Shown one piece after another: positions 5,658-9,944 of a stretch of 9,944 nt of DNA (positions within the stretch are counted from its first letter, which is position 1; every line of letters begins with the position of its first letter). The notes below the pieces were generated by a model that ran no database searches, had not been told where the DNA came from, and saw nothing but the letters and a program-made list of their open reading frames with translations. This DNA is from Methanosarcina sp. Its GTDB lineage: Archaea; Halobacteriota; Methanosarcinia; Methanosarcinales; Methanosarcinaceae. Made by a program: the position numbers and the translations under genes. The DNA is taken from assembly GCA_017883485.1 (NCBI GenBank), contig JADGNM010000064.1:1-9944 (forward strand), given 5' to 3'.

Positions 5658-6070
5658 ACCTTAACAACTCCTTTGGTAACTGCATATGAAATGCTCTTTT
5701 TCAATAGTGTAAAATTACCAAATAAGCAGTACCAACATACACAGAAAACAACAATCGTTAACCCAATATATCCGAAAGATTCAAGTGGAGTAGGCAAACC
5801 CTTACTTGCATAAATGCCTATCACTGACACAAACAAAGCGGCTGGCTGCATTACAAGAATTCTTATTACTTTCTCGATTGCATCTAATGCGAATCCCCTT
5901 GTAACATCCGATACAATCATTACCGCTATGATAGAACACAAAACAGCTATTATGTAAATTACATAGTACCTGATAGCAAAAAACCCGAAAACAAGCAGGT
6001 CACATAATGCCATCATACCATACAAGAGCAAGTTATCAGGATTTGGAGCAATGGCATCCATAGAAGGCAT
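5654..6070 (-). CDS. VirB6/TrbL-like polytopic membrane protein, C-terminal module
   Basis: Four hydrophobic segments are visible at about residues 13-31, 33-54, 67-88 and 97-118, separated by short loops (SDVTRGFALDAIEKV between the second and third), with a basic C-terminus (KKSISYAVTKGVVKV). This polytopic plan beside VirB3/VirB4 genes suggests the VirB6/TrbL channel component; sequence alone does not prove it. The ATG at 6070 lies 13 bases after the upstream stop and has no ribosome-binding site. The frame is open upstream as far as a TTG at 6112 and beyond, overlapping the previous gene. The stop overlaps the next ATG (ATGA). The missing start signal raises the possibility that it is the second half of a split gene. 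Confidence 0.7.
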   Translation of the reverse strand: MPSMDAIAPNPDNLLLYGMMALCDLLVFGFFAIRYYVIYIIAVLCSIIAVMIVSDVTRGFALDAIEKVIRILVMQPAALFVSVIGIYASKGLPTPLESFGYIGLTIVVFCVCWYCLFGNFTLLKKSISYAVTKGVVKV

Positions 6071-6083
6071 TACAGCGAACTGG

Positions 6084-6692
6084 CTAAGAGCCTGTATTGA
6101 TTTGCAGGGCAAACATGAAGATAATATTAGCTGACAGTCCTAGGAAGCACATACAGACGCCGCCAATAAACCTGGACTGTGAAAGATCCTTATGTCCAAA
6201 AACGCTGGAAGTAACCTTAAGCTGTGCCATCCTTCGGTTAAACCATTCCCCCAGGATAAACAGGATTACAAAATAGATTGCTAAATTGTTGTAATCCTTG
6301 TAAAGATCCTGAATAATTGGGTCATCATATGGATTTGGAACGAAAGTAAGCACAGTTGTAATGGATCCTCTCATACTTCCGTACTTTTTTGTAACTTCAC
6401 TGTCCTCGAAGTCTGCGTACATTCCATCAATGAGTGACCTTGCAAATAGGGAATTACCTTTAGAAACGGATTCAGAGAGGATATCAGGGCTGTCTATGCT
6501 CTCTGTCTTTGCGGCTGGCTGTGATACATTGCTCGAAGTGTTCACGCCTGCTGTATCGTTTACCTTTGCCTCTTCCAGTGTAACGGTTTTTAGGCCTATT
6601 GCATCTGTTGAAAAATTCCCTATAATTTTAGCCGATGCAATCGAAGTACAAAACAGCACCGAGAGAAGCACAGCTAAGGCTAATTTCCTCAT
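6084..6692 (-). CDS. Exported membrane protein, possible N-terminal half of VirB6/TrbL-like component
   Basis: A signal peptide (MRKLALAVLLSVLFCTSIASA) is followed by a soluble region of about 110 residues, then two membrane segments at about 135-152 (LAIYFVILFILGEWF) and 175-197. The loop between them carries basic residues (NRRMAQLK), as expected on the cytoplasmic side. GGAGGT lies 7 bases before the ATG, which overlaps the TGA of the beta-helix gene. The protein ends INTGS at a TAG; reading through it would add only 15 unremarkable residues before a TGA. The sequence just before that stop reads into the next gene more naturally after a +1 shift (IN-QALSQF). It is either a separate T4SS subunit or the first half of VirB6. 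Confidence 0.7.
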   Translation of the reverse strand: MRKLALAVLLSVLFCTSIASAKIIGNFSTDAIGLKTVTLEEAKVNDTAGVNTSSNVSQPAAKTESIDSPDILSESVSKGNSLFARSLIDGMYADFEDSEVTKKYGSMRGSITTVLTFVPNPYDDPIIQDLYKDYNNLAIYFVILFILGEWFNRRMAQLKVTSSVFGHKDLSQSRFIGGVCMCFLGLSANIIFMFALQINTGS

Positions 6693-8077
6693 TTAAACAA
6701 CCTCCCTAAATTTCTAAAAAGTGCAATTCCAAAAAGAATTAAAGTCCCAACGAAAGGGACAGCATCAGGATTAATAGAACCTGTTTCTTCTTGCTTTTCA
6801 ATTATCTCAAAATTGGTAACATCCTGGAAGCCTTGACCAGATATGCAGGTAACTTTTAGGTTTTCTGTTTGGAAGCTTCCTGGCAAAAATACTCTATTAC
6901 CTTGATGGCTCAGGCTTCCTATCCATATATCTTTTTCAAGGTAGTGCGTTACCTTGCTGGCTCCGTAACTAACCTTGACTGCTGTAAGGTCTTCTCCCTG
7001 AACCTGGATAAGCGAATAATTCTTGTAAGAAAGTACCTGGACCTTGCCGTTGAGGTCCTGCTGCAAGTCAGGATATACAAAGTTGTAATCCATTTTCAGG
7101 ATATCAAAGATATTCGAGAACACTTTCTCTGACATTTCCACTGTTGGCGGATTACTAAATGAGATATTCGCGAAGTCTATTCCTGTAACTGGAGAACCAT
7201 TTGTAACAATATCCGTACCTGTGTTATCGTGAACATAAACGTTTTCCACTCCCTTTCCGGTCGAATCTATCCAGATATCACGCAGCCCACCGCTTGAAAA
7301 TATGTTTCCATAGCCTTCTATATTCTTTGTTGAAGTGGGCTTGTCACTCCCGCCCCCATGACTATGACTCTGGTTTGCTATCTGCACAAAATTAGCACCG
7401 TTTTTATAGGCTCCGTTAGAATCCCCAGAAAAAGAATAAAGAATATTATTCCGGAAAATGTTATTAATACAATTATCAAAGCGTATCCCATCACTGGTTA
7501 TGCTCGCGACCTTGTTACTATCCATCAATCCATTTACTACCGAAATAAAATAGATTCCTGAATGCTGGCAGTCTGAAACAAAGTTGTTGTAAACCTTTAC
7601 ATTATTTACAAAAGCAACATGAATGCCATCACTGTAACAATCATAAATTTTTAAGTCATGTATGGAAATGTTACTCCCAAAGTTTCCAGAATCACATCGA
7701 ATGTCAATAGCTCTTTCTGCATTGTGAATACCGTTTCCTGAATTCGCATAACTCTTTGGGAGTGCTTTTAAGTTTCCGTCAATCTGGAAGCCGGATATAG
7801 AAACGTCATGCAAGGAAGTATCCGCATTGTCAATCAAACCCACCCCATCTACAAACCACTGACCAGCACTTGAGGAGACTCTCAGAATAGTATCTGACTC
7901 CCCAGTTAGTACAGTGTTCGAATGAATCTTGATTGAGCCCTCAATATTGTAAACACCAGATGCGAGATGAACCACTCCCCCTGCTTTTAACATCTCGTTA
8001 ATCTGCTGTTCATCACCAGCCGCCGCTACACCTGCGGAAAAAGTAAGAAAAAATAAAACCATAGCAAGCGCTCTCAT
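6689..8077 (-). CDS. Secreted right-handed parallel beta-helix protein with C-terminal anchor, 462 aa
   Basis: A signal peptide (MRALAMVLFFLTFSAGVAAA) is followed by GGVVHLASGVYNIEGSIKI, the usual opening of pectate-lyase-3/NosD-type beta-helices. Residues about 95-270 hold repeated short strands with N-rich turns (SDGIHVAFVNNVKVYNN, HSGIYFISVVNGLMDSNKV, SDGIRFDNCINNIFRNN), typical PbH1 rungs. A histidine/glycine-rich loop (SHSHGGGSDKP) and a beta-rich tail follow. The end, NPDAVPFVGTLILFGIALFR plus NLGRLFK, is a short motif, one membrane helix and a basic tail, like archaeosortase-type or simple membrane anchors. The frame is open to an ATG at 8176, but 8077 puts the signal peptide at the N-terminus; neither start has a clear ribosome-binding site. 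Within a conjugation operon it may act as a surface adhesin or a wall-modifying enzyme. No catalytic residues are evident. Confidence 0.8.
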   Translation of the reverse strand: MRALAMVLFFLTFSAGVAAAGDEQQINEMLKAGGVVHLASGVYNIEGSIKIHSNTVLTGESDTILRVSSSAGQWFVDGVGLIDNADTSLHDVSISGFQIDGNLKALPKSYANSGNGIHNAERAIDIRCDSGNFGSNISIHDLKIYDCYSDGIHVAFVNNVKVYNNFVSDCQHSGIYFISVVNGLMDSNKVASITSDGIRFDNCINNIFRNNILYSFSGDSNGAYKNGANFVQIANQSHSHGGGSDKPTSTKNIEGYGNIFSSGGLRDIWIDSTGKGVENVYVHDNTGTDIVTNGSPVTGIDFANISFSNPPTVEMSEKVFSNIFDILKMDYNFVYPDLQQDLNGKVQVLSYKNYSLIQVQGEDLTAVKVSYGASKVTHYLEKDIWIGSLSHQGNRVFLPGSFQTENLKVTCISGQGFQDVTNFEIIEKQEETGSINPDAVPFVGTLILFGIALFRNLGRLFK

Positions 8078-8138
8078 TTTCGCCAATACATACACTTTTG
8101 AAAAGTGCAATCCTGAAAGCACCCAATGAAGCGACCGA

Positions 8139-8155
8139 TACACCTGGCTGGTGTA
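8139..8155 (-). promoter_or_regulatory. Short hairpin in the leader of the beta-helix gene
   Basis: TACACC (8139-8144) pairs with GGTGTA (8150-8155) around a 5-base loop. It sits between the winged-helix gene and the preferred start of the beta-helix gene, so it could pause or separate messages within the operon. If the start at 8176 is used it is coding. Weak on its own. Confidence 0.25.
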
Positions 8156-8201
8156 ATGAGTTCTCCATATTCCCATTGATTTATGTAAGCCTGTAGGAAC
8201 T

Positions 8202-8408
8202 TCATTTCATCACCAGCCTGTACTTTCCTGCACTCTGGTCATAGATTAGCTCTTTTCTTCTGAGCATGGTATCTATTGCGTTTCTCAATTCGTGCTCATT
8301 AACTTCTTTAAATTTCCTTGAAATCTCGATAGTTTCAACAGCGAAATAGTTCTGCTGGAAACAGAGGCTGATACCTTTTATGAGGTCTTCTCTTTGTGTG
8401 TCATTCAT
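8202..8408 (-). CDS. Small winged-helix DNA-binding protein, 68 aa
   Basis: Helices ISLCFQQNYFAVETIEIS and EHELRNAIDTMLRRKELIYD are followed by a short strand turn, AGKYRLVMK. This is a compact winged helix with the final 'K(Y)RLV' wing seen in many archaeal regulators. The ATG at 8408 is preferred to the one at 8426 because AGTGAT lies about 4 bases before it and it starts 4 bases after the pilin stop. It shares the MND opening and the general plan of the 65-residue protein at 8930-9127, so the two may be distant paralogues. A regulator inside a secretion operon could adjust its expression. Confidence 0.65.
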   Translation of the reverse strand: MNDTQREDLIKGISLCFQQNYFAVETIEISRKFKEVNEHELRNAIDTMLRRKELIYDQSAGKYRLVMK

Positions 8409-8412
8409 GGTA

Positions 8413-8787
8413 TCACTTCGGAACAAAACTAGAGATGTAAGGCACTACTACATTGAAAAGGACTATCAGAACAAGCATTACTATTACACTGTCAATCAGT
8501 AACCCTTTTAGATTTTCCCTTTCGTCTATGGCTTCTGTTACCTTTTTGTTAGACCTGGCATACAGGCCTTTGCCGTAGATTACGACTGTACAGATCACCA
8601 TGAAAAAGACACAAATGTGGATTGCGTATTCTAGGATGAACTTGCCCAGACCTGAGAAAAGCCCAAGATTGTTAACAATGTCGCCTGTGTTTACTACCGT
8701 GATGTTGCCGTCAAGTGCAAGTGCATTACGTGCTGAGAGCATGAGCCCCGTAGCACTCAGAAGCATACTTTTTGTGTTTATTTCCAC
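8413..8787 (-). CDS. VirB2/TrbC-like pilin candidate, 124 aa
   Basis: An N-terminal hydrophobic stretch with possible cleavage after ALA (about residue 25) is followed by a short region (LDGNITVVNTGDIVNN), a membrane helix at about 51-71, a charged cytoplasmic loop (KKVTEAIDERENLK), and a second helix at about 97-117. A signal peptide plus two helices around a basic/acidic loop, in about 100 mature residues, is the VirB2/TrbC pilin plan. Position at the head of the T4SS genes agrees. GTG at 8787 is chosen because GAGGTG lies 5 bases before it and it overlaps the upstream TAG (TAGTG). The frame is open two codons further to a GTG at 8793. The pilin role is inference from topology and context. 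Confidence 0.65.
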   Translation of the reverse strand: MEINTKSMLLSATGLMLSARNALALDGNITVVNTGDIVNNLGLFSGLGKFILEYAIHICVFFMVICTVVIYGKGLYARSNKKVTEAIDERENLKGLLIDSVIVMLVLIVLFNVVVPYISSFVPK

Positions 8788-8933
8788 TACCACACCTCAG
8801 AAAAATATCTAAATTCGATAATAACTCGCATAATTTCTTCTATTAATTCAGACACTGTCAAATCATTAACAAGCGCCTCTGTCCTCAACTGATTGTAATC
8901 GTCATCGGTGAACTCCACCGTTACCAATTTCAT
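8787..8933 (-). CDS. Ribbon-helix-helix protein, 48 aa
   Basis: The sequence starts MKLVTVEFTDDDYNQLRTEA, a beta strand followed by a helix, then a turn (NDLTVSE) and a second helix (LIEEIMRVII). This is the CopG/Arc pattern. The ATG overlaps the TGA of the winged-helix gene (ATGA) and GTGGTGA lies about 5 bases before it. It ends FSEVW at a TAG that overlaps the GTG of the pilin gene. This is the only convincing TAG stop in the window; reading through it would add just two residues before TAA. It may bind the operon promoter together with its winged-helix neighbour. Confidence 0.75.
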   Translation of the reverse strand: MKLVTVEFTDDDYNQLRTEALVNDLTVSELIEEIMRVIIEFRYFSEVW

Positions 8934-9127
8934 TTTTTCACCACACGATAAGGACTAAGCCCGCTGTTGTTCGTGATTTTCTTCTCTTCTTCAAGTTGTC
9001 TCAAGATCATTCTCAGATATCCCGCTGGATACTGTGTAAAATTGCACTGTAAACCAACTTCGTAATAGTGCCCGCTGTTCTCGGTTATGAACTGCAGGAT
9101 TTTAGCTTTTACTCCGATGTCATTCAT
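8930..9127 (-). CDS. Winged-helix DNA-binding protein, 65 aa, first gene of the secretion operon
   Basis: Helix VKAKILQFITENSG, helix region with YPAGYLRMILRQLEEEKKI and a wing ending LSPYRVVKK give a complete small winged helix. AAGGTGAT lies about 5 bases before the ATG, one of the best ribosome-binding sites here. It is the promoter-proximal gene of a tightly overlapped operon and lies just downstream of the 20-bp iterated sites, so autoregulation is likely. No toxin or enzyme domain is present. Confidence 0.75.
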   Translation of the reverse strand: MNDIGVKAKILQFITENSGHYYEVGLQCNFTQYPAGYLRMILRQLEEEKKITNNSGLSPYRVVKK

Positions 9128-9138
9128 CTATATCACCT

Positions 9139-9191
9139 TACATTGTAACGCCGTGTAATACATTGTAACGCGATATATTTAAATGTAATCC
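9139..9191. repeat. Three 20-bp-spaced iterated sites in the divergent promoter region
   Basis: TACATTGTAACGC occurs exactly twice (9139-9151 and 9159-9171). A degenerate third copy (AAATGTAATCC, 9181-9191, 7 of 11 matching) falls at the same 20-bp period. Two turns of the helix separate the sites, so they lie on one face. They lie around and downstream of the TATA box of the secretion operon. This looks like a cooperative operator, although plasmid iterons look similar. Confidence 0.6.
9174..9183 (-). promoter_or_regulatory. TATA box of the secretion operon
   Basis: TTTAAATATA on the minus strand, with predicted start near 9152, giving a leader of about 25 bases that contains AAGGTGAT. The iterated sites at 9159-9171 and 9139-9151 fall between this box and the leader. 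Confidence 0.5.
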
Positions 9192-9202
9192 CTGACATAG
9201 TA

Positions 9203-9220
9203 ATATTTATGTGTATAAAA
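9203..9220 (+). promoter_or_regulatory. TATA-like elements for the plus-strand RHH gene
   Basis: ATATTTATG (about 9203-9211) and TATAAAA (9214-9220) precede the ATG at 9236, which has no ribosome-binding site. The first is spaced for a nearly leaderless mRNA; the second is slightly too close. Confidence 0.4.
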
Positions 9221-9235
9221 CAATCTCATAATAGC

Positions 9236-9388
9236 ATGGAAAAAAGAACTTTGTCCGTAACCCCTGAAACGCACAGTAGACTCGAAAAACTGAAAGTCAT
9301 TGAAAGAGAAACAATGAATTCGGTAATTGAAAGACTATTAGACGAATATGAAAAGAATGAGAAAAAGAATAATGTAAAAAAAGCGTAA
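9236..9388 (+). CDS. CopG-like ribbon-helix-helix protein, 50 aa
   Basis: RTLSVTPETHSRLEKLKV is a textbook ribbon-helix-helix strand and first helix. It is followed by RETMNSVIERLLDEYEKN as turn and second helix, then a lysine-rich tail. Such proteins bind DNA as dimers and repress their own promoters or act as antitoxins. It starts at ATG 9236 with no ribosome-binding site, suggesting leaderless translation. It is divergent from the secretion operon and shares the intergenic sites at 9139-9191, so it could control both directions. The coiled-coil genes downstream do not look like toxins. Confidence 0.8.
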   Translation: MEKRTLSVTPETHSRLEKLKVIERETMNSVIERLLDEYEKNEKKNNVKKA

Positions 9389-9404
9389 TAATTGACTGAA
9401 TGAA

Positions 9405-9412
9405 TATATAAG
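9405..9412 (+). promoter_or_regulatory. TATA box before the micro-ORF and coiled-coil genes
   Basis: TATATAAG on the plus strand, with predicted start near 9434 and a leader of about 47 bases to the ATG at 9481. Confidence 0.45.
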
Positions 9413-9418
9413 AAGTAT

Positions 9419-9446
9419 GGGATCACCGCCTAGGAAACTGTGACCC
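9419..9446 (+). other. Bulged hairpin downstream of the RHH gene
   Basis: GGG-A-TCAC (9419-9426) pairs with GTGACCC (9440-9446), leaving one bulged A. The competing pairing GGAAAC/GTTCC lies just downstream. It could protect or end the RHH message, or act as an operator for the next promoter. The stem is short. Confidence 0.3.
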
Positions 9447-9480
9447 CGTGAAAAGTTCCCCTAATATAAGAGGTATAAGC

Positions 9481-9558
9481 ATGAACTATAATGTCATTTT
9501 GATTAATATACGTTTTGATAGCTTGATGAACTTACTTTTCTATGGAGTTGATGTTTGA
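9481..9558 (+). CDS. 25-residue micro-ORF, leader peptide candidate
   Basis: ATG at 9481 is preceded by GAGGT at 6-7 bases, a good ribosome-binding site. The product (MNYNVILINIRFDSLMNLLF and five more residues) is hydrophobic. Its TGA shares its A with the ATG of the coiled-coil gene (TGATG). Since the latter has no strong site of its own, translation of the micro-ORF probably delivers ribosomes to it. Whether the peptide itself acts is unknown. Confidence 0.45.
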   Translation: MNYNVILINIRFDSLMNLLFYGVDV

Positions 9559-9773
9559 TGATAACTCTATCCGACATCAACAACGCTCTCAACAACGCCA
9601 CTCCCAAGGAAAGACAAGAATTTACTGAACTTTTTTCTCAAAACTATGTTTCAATTGAAGAATATAACGAGCTTAAAGCTAGTCACATTGATAGTTTAGA
9701 ACTATTAGCAATTGCAAACAAGCGTATAACTGAACTTGAAAAAGAATTGAAGGAAAGGGGGCTAAAGATATGA
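9558..9773 (+). CDS. Small coiled-coil protein, 71 aa
   Basis: The N-terminal half (ITLSDINNALNNATPKERQE) is helical and charged; the C-terminal half (SLELLAIANKRITELEKELK) has heptad spacing of leucine and isoleucine typical of a coiled coil. The ATG at 9558 overlaps the TGA of the micro-ORF. The TGA overlaps the ATG of the next gene (ATGA). I do not recognise a family. A paired arrangement with another coiled-coil protein suggests that the two interact. Confidence 0.7.
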   Translation: MITLSDINNALNNATPKERQEFTELFSQNYVSIEEYNELKASHIDSLELLAIANKRITELEKELKERGLKI

Positions 9774-9944
9774 GCGCGGTACTTTTCCCTCCTGACATTC
9801 AAATGATAAGTATTATGGAAGAAATCAATGAATTGAAGGAACGTTTTTTTAAAATGGAAGCTGAATTAAGAGAAGTAAAAACGGAACTTATAGAAGTGAA
9901 AGCAGAAAACAAAGATCTACGAGCCACTTTAAACGATACTCAAA
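9770..9944 (+). CDS. Coiled-coil protein, 3' end outside window (partial)
   Basis: The ATG overlaps the upstream TGA (ATGA) and GGAAAGGGGG lies about 8 bases before it. After MSAVLFPPDIQ the 58 visible residues form an uninterrupted heptad pattern (MEEINELKERFFKMEAELRE, then EVKTELIEVKAENKDL). The remaining part is outside the window, so the function cannot be judged; candidates include a tether, a partition-like or a replication accessory protein. Confidence 0.7.
   Translation, partial: MSAVLFPPDIQMISIMEEINELKERFFKMEAELREVKTELIEVKAENKDLRATLNDTQ

Noticed and set aside
6040..6086. Readthrough of the TAG ending the exported membrane protein
   Set aside because: It would add only 15 unremarkable residues before a TGA, so it is not supported as pyrrolysine.
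6070..6112. TTG start at 6112 for the VirB6-like C-terminal module
   Set aside because: No ribosome-binding site and a deep overlap with the previous gene. I use the ATG at 6070 and treat the extra open frame as possible evidence of a split gene.
8779..8789. Readthrough of the TAG ending the 48-residue RHH gene
   Set aside because: It would add two residues before TAA, and the TAG overlaps the next gene's GTG start; termination is the simpler reading.
9139..9191. CRISPR array
   Set aside because: Repeats are 13 bases with 7-base spacers, and one copy is degenerate; this is an operator or iteron pattern.
1..9944. tRNA, rRNA, insertion sequence or integrase gene
   Set aside because: No cloverleaf, no rRNA segment, and no transposase or recombinase motifs were seen on either strand.

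Overview
The window reads as part of a mobile element (conjugative plasmid, integrated element or virus-like plasmid) of a methanogenic archaeon, most likely a member of the Methanosarcinales. The sequence is AT-rich. Genes are preceded by archaeal TATA/BRE-type promoters and by GGAGG or GGTGAT ribosome-binding sites, and neighbours overlap by 1-4 bases (ATGA, TGATG, TAATG). TAG is almost absent as a stop codon: nearly all genes end in TGA or TAA. That is typical of archaea that read TAG as pyrrolysine. No taxonomic marker gene is present, so the assignment is inference.

Middle and right (2276-9127, minus strand): one long operon for a type IV secretion (conjugation) apparatus. In transcription order it holds a winged-helix protein, a ribbon-helix-helix protein, a VirB2/TrbC-like pilin subunit, a second winged-helix protein, a secreted parallel beta-helix protein with a C-terminal membrane anchor, two membrane proteins that may be halves of a VirB6/TrbL-like channel, a PrgI/VirB3-like protein whose frame is broken by a one-base shift and then by an in-frame TAG, and an 845-residue VirB4-type ATPase with an extra C-terminal domain that resembles a PD-(D/E)xK nuclease fold. 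Two small coupled DNA-binding proteins at the head, behind a promoter with 20-bp iterated sites, look like the operon's own control.

Right edge (9236-9944, plus strand): a divergent set with a CopG-like ribbon-helix-helix protein, a 25-residue ORF, and two coiled-coil proteins, the last cut by the window edge.

Left (1-2275, minus strand): a structured intergenic region (2046-2275), a zinc-ribbon protein, a small ribbon-helix-helix-like protein with a 33-bp near-palindrome over its predicted transcription start, and then a stack of very small overlapping genes (45, 41, 48 and 55 residues, two of them Cys-rich) leading into a larger unrecognised protein that runs off the left edge. This stack has its own TATA box and a hairpin that carries the first ribosome-binding site.

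The features most worth attention are the recoded or broken PrgI/VirB3-like gene (frameshift plus amber in a likely pyrrolysine-using host), the possible VirB6 frame split, the nuclease-like tail on VirB4, the beta-helix surface protein inside the conjugation operon, and the stack of tiny coupled genes.
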